Shown: in pieces, positions 16,196 through 23,594 of the stretch
How the letters are laid out: each line of letters begins with the position of its first letter
Numbering within the stretch: position 1 is the stretch's first letter
Source of the DNA: UJ101 sp047975265
GTDB taxonomy: Bacteria; Bacteroidota; Bacteroidia; Flavobacteriales; UJ101
Direction: 5' to 3'
Assembly: GCA_047975265.1 (NCBI GenBank)
Contig: JBKEDE010000037.1
Span: 1 to 25,590 of the forward strand
DNA length: 25,590 bases
Made by a program: the position numbers and the translations under genes
The notes under the pieces: model-generated
What the model saw: only the letters and a program-made list of their open reading frames with translations
The model's database searches: none
What the model was told of the DNA's origin: nothing

Positions 16196-17224
16196 ATGAA
16201 AAAGATACATCAAATTTTAATGATTGTAAGCTGTTTTGCACTCATTGTATCATGCAGAAAAGAGTCAGCTGATGATTTGATTGAAATTACCACCGATTTT
16301 ACAAAGTTAGAAAATCAAAAATTATATAAAAATGATAAAATTTCTTTCAAAATAACATCAAAATACACCATAGATTCCATGCAATTAGAAGTAAATGGGG
16401 AAATACAGAAAGAACAACCGTTTATCGTTGATAATTATTTTCATTTGGGAATAAATCCCGTACAATTAGTAGTTTTTTATAACGGGAAGAAAAAAATCTA
16501 TACATCGGAAGCCGTTATATTTTCATCTGAAAAAGTAAAAGAATTAAATTATGAAGTGGTTCATGAATATCCACACGATTCAAGTCTATTTACACAAGGT
16601 TTTTATTATAAAGAAGGAATTGTTTATGAAAGTGCGGGCGGAACAGGAAAATCACGTGTTGTGAAATATAAATTAGGTTCTAAGCAGTTTTTGAAAGAAT
16701 TTAAGATTGATAAATCTTTTTTTGCAGAAGGCATGACTTTTTTAAACGATTCTCTATTTCAATTAACTTGGAAAAAAAGAAAATTATTTATTTACGACAG
16801 CCATTTGAATTTACTCAAAGAATATAATTATCCTAGAGGGTTAAGTGAAGGCTGGGGAATTACTCAAAATGAAGAAAAATTTATTATTTCCGATGGCTCA
16901 TCGGTTTTAAGTTACGTAAACCAACATGATTTTTCTATAATTAATAAAAAAATGTATGTAGTAGATGATCAAAAATTTTATAGCAAATTAAATGAGTTAG
17001 AATACTATAAAGGAATAATATATGCTAATGTTTGGGGAAGTGATGAGGTTATTTTAATCAATCCTGAAACCGGGGTTGTTACATCAAAAATTAATTTAAA
17101 AAGGATAGTAGCTCGGCAACAAGTAGACCAAGAAGGAGTCCTTAACGGAATAGCTATTAAAGATGAAAATTTACTGATAACCGGAAAAAATTGGTCTAAA
17201 ATTTATGAAATAAAAATTTTATAA
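16196..17224 (+). CDS. glutaminyl-peptide cyclotransferase, lipoprotein
   Basis: The 342-aa product has a lipoprotein signal: lysines at 2-3, a hydrophobic stretch, then a lipobox ending IVSC with C20 as the lipidated residue. A beta-sandwich-like region (about 25-115) is followed by a five-bladed beta-propeller of the plant/bacterial glutaminyl cyclase family (about 118-342; 'FTQGFYY', 'FAEGMTF', 'EGWGIT', 'NELEYYKGIIYANVW', 'GVLNGIA'). Members convert N-terminal glutamine to pyroglutamate, which would suit exported proteins with N-terminal Gln in the periplasm or outer membrane. Length is typical. It stands alone, divergent from radC and convergent with rsgA. Confidence 0.9.
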   Translation: MKKIHQILMIVSCFALIVSCRKESADDLIEITTDFTKLENQKLYKNDKISFKITSKYTIDSMQLEVNGEIQKEQPFIVDNYFHLGINPVQLVVFYNGKKKIYTSEAVIFSSEKVKELNYEVVHEYPHDSSLFTQGFYYKEGIVYESAGGTGKSRVVKYKLGSKQFLKEFKIDKSFFAEGMTFLNDSLFQLTWKKRKLFIYDSHLNLLKEYNYPRGLSEGWGITQNEEKFIISDGSSVLSYVNQHDFSIINKKMYVVDDQKFYSKLNELEYYKGIIYANVWGSDEVILINPETGVVTSKINLKRIVARQQVDQEGVLNGIAIKDENLLITGKNWSKIYEIKIL

Positions 17225-17253
17225 AAAAAATATAAACGAATGATTTTTAGTTT

Positions 17254-18180
17254 TTAACGATAAATTTCTTCTGTGTCATCTTCTAAAAAAGAAAGGTAAG
17301 ACAAAAAACGGCTCACAGCAATTTTCTCTTTTTCAACGGCTTTTTTTACAGCACATTCAGGTTCGTTCAGGTGCAAGCAATTATTAAACTTGCAGTTATT
17401 TTTAACGGCTAAAATTTCAGGAAAATAATCGCTAATTTCTTCTTTTTCCATCTCAACCAATCCAAGACCTTTAATTCCCGGAGTATCAATTACATAACCT
17501 CCAAAAGACCATTCAAACATTTCAGCAAAAGTAGTGGTGTGTTGTCCTTTGTTATGAGAGGAGGATATTTCTTTTGTTTTTAAGTTTAAATCGGGAGATA
17601 AAGCATTAATTAAAGTGGATTTTCCTGCTCCGGAATGTCCTGAAAGAAGAGAAGTTTTATTTTTCATTTTTTCTTGAACCCATTCAATGTTAATTTTATT
17701 CAGGGCGGATATCTCTTGACAATCATAGCCAATGGACTGGTATAAATCCATTAATTCATTTTTTTGTAAAATTTCTTCTTTAGTAAGTAGTGTATCGATT
17801 TTATTAAAAAGAAGGATAACAGGAATGGAATAAGCCTCCGCTGTGATTAAAAATCGATCGATAAAACCGGTAGAAGTCTGAGGTTGTTTTAGGGTTACGA
17901 TTAAAAAAGCCAAATCTATATTACTTGCAATAATGTGTGTTTTTTTAGATAGATTAACTGATTTTCGAATGATGTAATTTTTGCGGTCATAAATCTTTGT
18001 AATCACGGTACTTTTATCATCTTTTATCTCAAAATCAACAACATCACCAACAGCAACAGGATTGGTGTTTTGGATTCCTTGAATACGAAATTTTCCTTTA
18101 ATTCGTGCTTCATGAATTTCTCCATTTTCATCGCGGATAGAATACCAACTTCCTGTAGATTTTGTAACAATTCCTGTCAA
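17254..18180 (-). CDS. rsgA: ribosome small subunit-dependent GTPase RsgA
   Basis: The 308-aa circularly permuted GTPase acts in late 30S subunit maturation. An N-terminal OB fold (about 1-70) is followed by the G domain in permuted order: G4 NKID at 126-129, G1 GHSGAGKST at 181-189, G3 DTPG at 232-235. A C-terminal zinc knuckle has C263, C268, H270 and C276. Length is normal. The start is TTG at 18180: the usual N-terminus 'MTG.V..STGSWY' begins exactly there, and no in-frame ATG lies upstream before the oxyR stop. It lies 37 bp downstream of oxyR on the same strand. Confidence 0.95.
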   Translation of the reverse strand: MTGIVTKSTGSWYSIRDENGEIHEARIKGKFRIQGIQNTNPVAVGDVVDFEIKDDKSTVITKIYDRKNYIIRKSVNLSKKTHIIASNIDLAFLIVTLKQPQTSTGFIDRFLITAEAYSIPVILLFNKIDTLLTKEEILQKNELMDLYQSIGYDCQEISALNKINIEWVQEKMKNKTSLLSGHSGAGKSTLINALSPDLNLKTKEISSSHNKGQHTTTFAEMFEWSFGGYVIDTPGIKGLGLVEMEKEEISDYFPEILAVKNNCKFNNCLHLNEPECAVKKAVEKEKIAVSRFLSYLSFLEDDTEEIYR

Positions 18181-18217
18181 AGTATTTTGATTATTTAAAG
18201 TAAAATAGTCATAAAAA

Positions 18218-19165
18218 TTATTGTTTTAATTGGAGTTTAGGACTTATAACCGTATTTTTTGATTCTAACGATAATTTTCCCCGTATAATAGATTGAATGG
18301 TATCTTTTAATGAATTAACGAAACTCATACGAAGCATGGATTTGTGATAAATAAGACTTACTTCTCGGGTCGGAACCGGTTCTAAAAAATAACGCAATCG
18401 GTTTTTTTCGGTTTTTTCAATTTCCTCAGCTTGTAACAAAGGTAGTAAGGTCATCCCGAAACCATCACGAGCCAAACCAATTAAAGCATCTAAGTTTCCG
18501 CTTTCAAAAATTACTTTTTTATCAATATCGTTATTTATATCGCAAATATTTAAGATGCTGTTTCTAAAACAGTGTCCTTCTTCCAACAGCAATAAGTCAT
18601 TTCCTTCCAAATCTTTACGGGTTAAAATTGATTTCTGCATTAGTTTGTGATTTTCAGGAATAAAGGCCACGAAAGGTTCGTAGTATAAAGGAACTTCAAT
18701 CATTCCTTCTTCTTCTAAAGGTGTTGCAACAATTCCTATGTCAATCATTCCTTCATGGATTTGTTTTAGAATTTCATCCGTAGGAAGTTCTTTTATAATA
18801 AGTTTTATTTGCGGATATTTTTTAAGGTACGTTTTTAAAAATAAGGGAATTAAACTGGGGAAAATTGTTGGGATAACTCCCAAAATAAATTCTCCTTCCA
18901 ACGTTCCTTTTTCTTCCTGAACAATACTTTTTATTTTTTTGGATTCGTTTACAATAAACTTAGCCTGCTCAATAATCCGAAGTCCGATTTTAGTGGCTTT
19001 AATAGGATGTGCCGAACGGTCGAAAATTTCTATGCCTAATTCATCTTCAAGTTTTTGTATCTGCATACTTAACGTAGGTTGCGTTACAAAACAATTTTCG
19101 GCTGCCACGGTAAAGTTTTTATATTTATGTACGGCTAAAATATATTGTAATTGAACTATAGTCAT
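18218..19165 (-). CDS. oxyR: peroxide-sensing LysR-type regulator OxyR
   Basis: The 315-aa protein has an N-terminal winged helix-turn-helix (about 2-60) and a periplasmic-binding-protein-like effector domain. The two redox cysteines are present: C199 in 'EEGHCFR' and C208 in 'NICD', the same positions as in the E. coli protein. This strongly supports peroxide sensing by disulfide formation rather than a general LysR role. It is divergent from dps, a classic OxyR target. A palindrome of OxyR type (19158-19172) overlaps its start codon and suggests autoregulation. The start is the ATG at 19165. Confidence 0.93.
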   Translation of the reverse strand: MTIVQLQYILAVHKYKNFTVAAENCFVTQPTLSMQIQKLEDELGIEIFDRSAHPIKATKIGLRIIEQAKFIVNESKKIKSIVQEEKGTLEGEFILGVIPTIFPSLIPLFLKTYLKKYPQIKLIIKELPTDEILKQIHEGMIDIGIVATPLEEEGMIEVPLYYEPFVAFIPENHKLMQKSILTRKDLEGNDLLLLEEGHCFRNSILNICDINNDIDKKVIFESGNLDALIGLARDGFGMTLLPLLQAEEIEKTEKNRLRYFLEPVPTREVSLIYHKSMLRMSFVNSLKDTIQSIIRGKLSLESKNTVISPKLQLKQ

Positions 19166-19172
19166 TATCTAT
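19158..19172. promoter_or_regulatory. candidate OxyR operator over the oxyR start
   Basis: ATAG, seven bases, CTAT gives a perfect 4-bp dyad with the spacing of the OxyR half-operator ATAGntnnnanCTAT; one of the two inner consensus bases also fits. It covers the oxyR ATG. A second half-site about 7 bp further toward dps is only weakly matched (19180-19195). Confidence 0.4.
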
Positions 19173-19205
19173 TATATTTAATAAGTAAATATATCATATT
19201 TATTG

Positions 19206-19213
19206 TAAATTTG
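19206..19213 (+). promoter_or_regulatory. -7 box (TAAATTTG) of dps
   Basis: Exact TAnnTTTG match, 34 nt before the dps ATG, implying a leader of about 30 nt. There is no TTG at the usual upstream spacing, which would fit a promoter needing an activator such as OxyR. Confidence 0.45.
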
Positions 19214-19247
19214 AAAGATAAAATAATAAAAAAATTATAATACAATT

Positions 19248-19721
19248 ATGAAATTATTCAATATTGGGTTAAATCCTACAAAATCAAAAAAATTGGCCGA
19301 TGAATTAAATGAATTACTGGCTAACTTTCAAATATATTATCAAAATTTAAGAGGCTTGCATTGGAATATTCAAGGAGAGAATTTTTTTGAATTACATGTA
19401 AAATTTGAAGAATTATACAACGATACTCAAGAAAAAATCGATTTGGTAGCAGAGCGTATCCTAACTTTGGGAAAAACGCCTTTGCATACATTTGAAGATT
19501 ATCAAAACTTAGCCAAAATACCTGTTGGAAAGAATATTAAAGAAGACCGAGCTTCTTTAGAGCTCATTGTTAATTCGTTAGCCATTTTATTAGAAAAAGA
19601 ACGTCATATTTTAAATTTATCAGACGAGGCAGACGACGAGGGAACCAATTCTATGATGAGTGATTTTATTTCAGAACAAGAAAAATTGGTTTGGATGTTT
19701 AGTGCATGGCTGTCAAAATAA
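19248..19721 (+). CDS. dps: Dps, DNA-binding ferritin-like protein
   Basis: The 157-aa member of the Dps/mini-ferritin family forms dodecameric shells that oxidise and store iron using hydrogen peroxide, and protects DNA. The inter-subunit ferroxidase residues are complete: H38 in 'GLHWNI', H50, D65 and E69, with the same spacing as in well-studied Dps proteins. The N-terminal tail is short and moderately lysine-rich. Length is normal. It is divergent from oxyR and ends in a strong terminator. Peroxide control by OxyR is inferred from this layout. Confidence 0.95.
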   Translation: MKLFNIGLNPTKSKKLADELNELLANFQIYYQNLRGLHWNIQGENFFELHVKFEELYNDTQEKIDLVAERILTLGKTPLHTFEDYQNLAKIPVGKNIKEDRASLELIVNSLAILLEKERHILNLSDEADDEGTNSMMSDFISEQEKLVWMFSAWLSK

Positions 19722-19736
19722 GTTAAACAATCATAT

Positions 19737-19777
19737 AAATTCTCCGTTGGGTTCTAAATTTAGCGGAGAATTTTTTT
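19737..19777 (+). terminator. intrinsic terminator of dps
   Basis: The arms AAATTCTCCG (19737-19746) and CGGAGAATTT (19764-19773) pair perfectly around a 17-nt loop, and the T run reaches 19777. The stop codon of the convergent lipoprotein gene (19776-19778) lies inside the T run. Confidence 0.8.
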
Positions 19778-20198
19778 ATTTAGCAGTTACGGAAATTTTA
19801 TATAAAATTTCATTTTTATTAGTCCCAAAACTTAAAACAAGTTCATCATCACCTAATTTAAAACGGTTATTACGATTATCTTGTAAGGTATTGCCGTATT
19901 CTTTCTCAGCATCTTTATGCATTACAATCTTTTTTGTATTTCGGGGAATTAAGATATTCAATTGGTTTCCGTTCACTTTTATATCGGAAGATACTCGATC
20001 TCTAAAATAAACCATGGAAAGAATTGAAGTTATGGACTCGTTACTTACAATATTAATCTCATACAATGAATTTGTAATCGTGTAAGTGGCTTTAGAAACC
20101 TCAAAAGGCAACTCATTTTTAAATTGAGAAGAAACACAGCTCACTATAAAAAAGGTAAATAAAGTTAAAATTCCGGTTATTTTAAGTATTGATTTCAT
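19776..20198 (-). CDS. small lipoprotein, function unknown
   Basis: The 140-aa product has a lipoprotein signal: a lysine-containing start, hydrophobic residues about 7-19, and a lipobox ending IVSC with C21. The mature part is short and beta-rich with no motif I recognise. 'TNSLYEINIVSNESI' near residues 42-56 and a basic stretch near 86-100 are the main landmarks. It follows serS on the same strand by 48 bp and is convergent with dps, sharing its terminator region. It is probably anchored in the inner leaflet of the outer membrane, but its role is unknown. Confidence 0.8.
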   Translation of the reverse strand: MKSILKITGILTLFTFFIVSCVSSQFKNELPFEVSKATYTITNSLYEINIVSNESITSILSMVYFRDRVSSDIKVNGNQLNILIPRNTKKIVMHKDAEKEYGNTLQDNRNNRFKLGDDELVLSFGTNKNEILYKISVTAK

Positions 20199-20246
20199 AA
20201 CGAATTGCTTTAAAAAAAAGATTCAAAGTTTGTGCCATTTCTCAAA

Positions 20247-21530
20247 TTAGTGTATTTTTTCAAATCCGGTAAACGATTTTAACACTTCAGGAATGGAGAT
20301 TCCTTCTTCTGTTTGATTATTTTCTAGTAACGTAGCCATAATTCGTGGTAGAGCCAATGCACTTCCATTTAAAGCATGACATAAAGTCGATTTTCCATTT
20401 TCATCTTTAAAGCGTAATTTTAACCGATTCGTTTGAAAATCTAAACAATTCGATACAGAACTAACTTCCAGCCAACGCTTTTGTGCAGCCGAATATACTT
20501 CAAAATCATAAGTCATGGCAGAGGTGAAACCAATATCACCACCACAAAGACGTAATATACGGTAAGGCAGATTTAATTCTTTGACTATATTTTCAATGTG
20601 TTTTACCATCTCATCCAAAGCTTTATAAGAGTCTTCCGGTGATGTGATTTGTATAATTTCTACTTTATCAAATTGATGCAAGCGGTTTAAACCGCGTACA
20701 TGAGCTCCATACGATCCTGCTTCACGGCGAAAACAAGGTGTATGAGTGGTTGCTTTAATCGGTAACTCTTTTTTATTAAGGATACTATCACGAAAAATAT
20801 TCATCATGGGAACTTCTCCCGTCGGAATCATATAAAGTTGTTGAGAATCAGGGCTATTTCCAATTTCATACATTTGCCCTTCTTTGTCGGGTAGTTGTCC
20901 GGTTCCCAGTCCGGATGCTTCATTAACCATATAGGGTAAAAAAAATTCTTTATAACCGGCTTGTGTATTTTTTTCTAAAAAATAATTAATTAAAGCACGT
21001 TGTAGTCGTGCTCCCTTTCCAGTATAAACAGGAAATCCGGCACCCGTGATCTTAGCACCTAAATCAAAATCAATCAAATGATATTTTTTAGCTAATTCCC
21101 AATGAGACAAGGCGTTTTTGTTTAATTCCTGAATGTTATCAACAACATAAACCACTTCGTTGTCTTCATCTGATTTTCCGGATTTTACCAGCTCATGCGG
21201 TATATTAGGAATTTGATATAATAACTGGTCTAATTGATTTTTGGTTTCTTTTAAAGAATCTTGAAGTTTTTTAGCAGTATCTTTTAAAATAGTCGTTTGT
21301 TCTTTTAACAGATTAGCTTCTTCTACTTTACTTTGTTTATATAAATCACCAATTTGCTTGGAAATTTTGTTTGATTCAGCTAAGATTTCATCCAATTCAA
21401 ACTGTATTTTTTTTCGTTGGTCATCGGCTATAATTACATCTTCAATAATCTGAGTGTTAGTCCAATTGCGAAGTTTTAATCCGCTAATAACTTGGGCTTT
21501 ATTTTCTCGAATAAAATTTACGTGTAACAT
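20247..21530 (-). CDS. serS: seryl-tRNA synthetase
   Basis: The 427-aa class II aminoacyl-tRNA synthetase charges tRNA-Ser (and tRNA-Sec where present). The N-terminal tRNA-binding arm is a long antiparallel coiled coil (about 30-110, rich in K, E and Q). The catalytic core shows the GTGQLPDKEGQMY segment, motif 2 with FRREAGSYG, and motif 3 near the C-terminus ('NGSALALPRIMATLLEN'). Length is normal and the start is ATG. A -7 box (TATCTTTG) lies 24 bp before the start. It diverges from pth across an 86-bp spacer that holds a perfect palindrome. Confidence 0.97.
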   Translation of the reverse strand: MLHVNFIRENKAQVISGLKLRNWTNTQIIEDVIIADDQRKKIQFELDEILAESNKISKQIGDLYKQSKVEEANLLKEQTTILKDTAKKLQDSLKETKNQLDQLLYQIPNIPHELVKSGKSDEDNEVVYVVDNIQELNKNALSHWELAKKYHLIDFDLGAKITGAGFPVYTGKGARLQRALINYFLEKNTQAGYKEFFLPYMVNEASGLGTGQLPDKEGQMYEIGNSPDSQQLYMIPTGEVPMMNIFRDSILNKKELPIKATTHTPCFRREAGSYGAHVRGLNRLHQFDKVEIIQITSPEDSYKALDEMVKHIENIVKELNLPYRILRLCGGDIGFTSAMTYDFEVYSAAQKRWLEVSSVSNCLDFQTNRLKLRFKDENGKSTLCHALNGSALALPRIMATLLENNQTEEGISIPEVLKSFTGFEKIH

Positions 21531-21554
21531 ATTCTGCTAAAAATTATATTGAAG

Positions 21555-21562
21555 CAAAGATA
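21555..21562 (-). promoter_or_regulatory. -7 box (TATCTTTG) of serS
   Basis: Exact TAnnTTTG match on the minus strand, 24 nt before the serS ATG, giving a leader of about 20 nt. No TTG is seen at the usual upstream spacing, where the palindrome at 21575-21592 lies instead. Confidence 0.5.
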
Positions 21563-21574
21563 ATAAAAGAAACA

Positions 21575-21592
21575 GATGAATTGTAATTCATC
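21575..21592. promoter_or_regulatory. perfect palindrome between serS and pth, operator candidate
   Basis: GATGAATT, two bases (GT), AATTCATC: 8-bp arms pairing without mismatch. It covers the TTG element of the pth promoter and the region where the serS upstream element would lie. This suggests a protein-binding site acting on both genes; the binding protein is unknown. Confidence 0.4.
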
Positions 21593-21612
21593 AGCGGAAA
21601 GTAGTAATTTTG
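21581..21612 (+). promoter_or_regulatory. promoter of pth
   Basis: TTG (21581-21583), 21 bp, then TAATTTTG (21605-21612): both elements of the Bacteroidota promoter at the expected spacing. The box ends 4 nt before the ATG at 21617, so transcription should start at or next to that ATG. This is the best full promoter match in the window. Confidence 0.6.
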
Positions 21613-21616
21613 TCGT

Positions 21617-22255
21617 ATGATTCAATTAGTAGCTGTTTTTAGAAAAATATTTTCAAAGAATATCTCTTTGAACGAGAAAGAAAAAAACATGAAAAAATTT
21701 TTAATTGTCGGTTTAGGAAATAAAGGCGAAGAATATGTAAATACGCGTCATAATATTGGGTTTAAGATTGTAGAACATTTAGCAAAAGAAAAAAAAGCAG
21801 AATTTGAAACCACTCATTTTGGTTGGATGGCAAAAATTCGTCATAAAGGACGTTTGTTTCTATTGTTAAAACCGGATACCTATATGAATTTAAGTGGAAA
21901 AGCGGTTAAATTCTGGATACGGAAAGAAAAAATAGCGTTAAATCACCTTTTGATTATAACAGATGATTTGAATTTGCCGTACGGAACACTTCGCATAAAA
22001 GGAAAAGGAAGTGATGGAGGACACAATGGACTTAAAAGTATTCAAAATGAATTAAGTACAACCAATTATTCACGGTTTCGTTTTGGAATAGGAAATCAAT
22101 ATGAGCAGGGAAAGCAGATTGATTTTGTTTTAAGCAATTGGACTGAAGAGGAAGACACCAAACTACCCGAACGATTAGAAAAAAGTTCTGAGGCTATTTT
22201 GTCATTCGGACTTCAAGGGCTTGAGAGAACTATGAATTTTTTTAACGGACAATAA
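21617..22255 (+). CDS. pth: peptidyl-tRNA hydrolase
   Basis: The enzyme releases tRNA from peptidyl-tRNA that has dropped off ribosomes, in the cytoplasm. The canonical core begins at the internal ATG at 21689 ('KKFLIVGLGN', residue 25 of the long form). Motifs: 'NTRHNIGF' with the catalytic histidine (H45 long, H21 short), 'KPDTYMNLSG', and 'GSDGGHNGLKS'. The long form is 212 aa and the short form 188 aa, close to the usual length. The long start is favoured here because the promoter box lies only 4 nt before 21617, and I recall similar extensions in flavobacterial annotations. The 24-residue extension has no clear function. Confidence 0.93.
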   Translation: MIQLVAVFRKIFSKNISLNEKEKNMKKFLIVGLGNKGEEYVNTRHNIGFKIVEHLAKEKKAEFETTHFGWMAKIRHKGRLFLLLKPDTYMNLSGKAVKFWIRKEKIALNHLLIITDDLNLPYGTLRIKGKGSDGGHNGLKSIQNELSTTNYSRFRFGIGNQYEQGKQIDFVLSNWTEEEDTKLPERLEKSSEAILSFGLQGLERTMNFFNGQ

Positions 22256-22273
22256 ATTAACGGTTTCAATAAT

Positions 22274-23491
22274 TCAATTACTAACCTTTCCATCATCATC
22301 GTAATAATCAAACAAATATTGATTATAAGGAAAACGCCGTACGTGAATATCCCGAATGATTCCAAACATTATTTTTTTTAATTCTTCTATATTTTCTTTT
22401 GTATGAGCTGAAACAAATACAGCTTCGTTTTCTTGAGACATCCATGTTTTTTTCCAGTCTTCTAAAGAATAATGATTTTTAGTTTTAGGATTGATGTCAT
22501 CTTCACTTCGTTTTTCAAATGTATATTGATCAATTTTATTAAAGACTATCAAAGTCGGTTTATGAATACTTTCTATTTCAGTTAGAAGTTGGTTAACTGA
22601 AGCGATATGATCCTCAAAACTTTCATGTGAAATATCAATTACATGCAATAATAAATCTGCTTCTCGAACTTCATCCAAAGTAGATTTGAAAGATTCAATC
22701 AATTGTGTAGGCAGTTTTCGAATAAAACCAACGGTATCGGTTAGAAGAAAAGGTAAATTCTTTACCACTACTTTACGTACGGTCGTATCTAATGTGGCAA
22801 AGAGCTTATTTTCTGCAAATACATCCGATTTACTTAATACATTCATTAAAGTAGATTTTCCTACATTAGTATAACCTACTAAAGCTACACGAACCAGTTT
22901 TCCGCGGTTACTTCGTTGAGTTGTCATTTGTTTATCAATGGCTTGTAGTTTCTTCTTTAATAAGGTAATTCGGTCTCGAATAATTCGTCGGTCGGTTTCA
23001 ATTTCGGTTTCTCCGGGTCCACGCATTCCAATTCCCCCTCGCTGACGCTCTAAGTGTGTCCACATACGGGTTAATCGAGGTAACAGATATTCATATTGAG
23101 CTAATTCTACTTGCGTTCTGGCATAAGAAGTTTGTGCCCGTTGAGCAAAAATATCTAAAATCAATCCGGTTCGGTCAATAATTTTATGTTCTAATATTTT
23201 CTCCAAGTTTTTTAATTGTGCCGGTGTTAATTCATCATCAAAAATAATGGTATCAATATGGTTTTGGAGTATATACTCACGCACTTCCGATAATTTTCCT
23301 AATCCGATAAAAGTCTTGGGGTTGGGTTGTTCTACTTTCTGCTGAAATCGTTTTAAAACCTCTGCTCCTGCCGTATTTGCCAAAAATTCTAATTCATCCA
23401 GATATTCGTTGGATTTTTCTTCTTTTTGTTCTTGTGTAACAACTCCGACTAATACGGCTCGTTCATATTGTGCTTCGTTCTTTTCTAACAT
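22274..23491 (-). CDS. hflX: ribosome-associated GTPase HflX
   Basis: The 405-aa GTPase splits stalled or hibernating ribosomes under stress. An N-terminal HflX domain (about 10-195) includes the GGIGMRGPGE loop at 152-161. The G domain follows: G1 GYTNVGKST at 206-214, G3 DTVGF at 252-256, G4 NKID at 318-321. Length is normal. The start is the ATG at 23491. An in-frame TTG further up (23512) would give 412 aa, but it lies inside the promoter box TAACTTTG, so it is rejected. It is convergent with pth (18 bp apart) with no clear terminator between. Confidence 0.95.
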   Translation of the reverse strand: MLEKNEAQYERAVLVGVVTQEQKEEKSNEYLDELEFLANTAGAEVLKRFQQKVEQPNPKTFIGLGKLSEVREYILQNHIDTIIFDDELTPAQLKNLEKILEHKIIDRTGLILDIFAQRAQTSYARTQVELAQYEYLLPRLTRMWTHLERQRGGIGMRGPGETEIETDRRIIRDRITLLKKKLQAIDKQMTTQRSNRGKLVRVALVGYTNVGKSTLMNVLSKSDVFAENKLFATLDTTVRKVVVKNLPFLLTDTVGFIRKLPTQLIESFKSTLDEVREADLLLHVIDISHESFEDHIASVNQLLTEIESIHKPTLIVFNKIDQYTFEKRSEDDINPKTKNHYSLEDWKKTWMSQENEAVFVSAHTKENIEELKKIMFGIIRDIHVRRFPYNQYLFDYYDDDGKVSN

Positions 23492-23509
23492 AAAATAAAT
23501 TATCCGTAA

Positions 23510-23517
23510 CAAAGTTA
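23510..23517 (-). promoter_or_regulatory. -7 box (TAACTTTG) of hflX
   Basis: Exact TAnnTTTG match on the minus strand, 18 nt before the ATG at 23491, giving a leader of about 14 nt. No TTG at the usual spacing. Confidence 0.45.
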
Positions 23518-23582
23518 ATAATTTGTTTTAGTTACTGGGGAAGAGTTTATGACATTCATTCAAAAAGTTTAGTAATTTTTTC

Positions 23583-23590
23583 TAAATTCG
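23583..23590 (+). promoter_or_regulatory. near-match -7 box (TAAATTCG) before the endonuclease-like gene
   Basis: One mismatch from TAnnTTTG. It ends 4 nt before the ATG at 23595, the same geometry as at pth. Confidence 0.3.
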
Positions 23591-23594
23591 TTAC

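Noticed and set aside
22256..22273. Terminator between convergent pth and hflX
   Set aside because: No stem with adequate pairing is visible in the 18-bp gap.
23492..23512. Longer hflX start at a TTG (412 aa)
   Set aside because: The TTG is part of the TAACTTTG promoter box, and the protein start at the ATG 23491 matches the family better.
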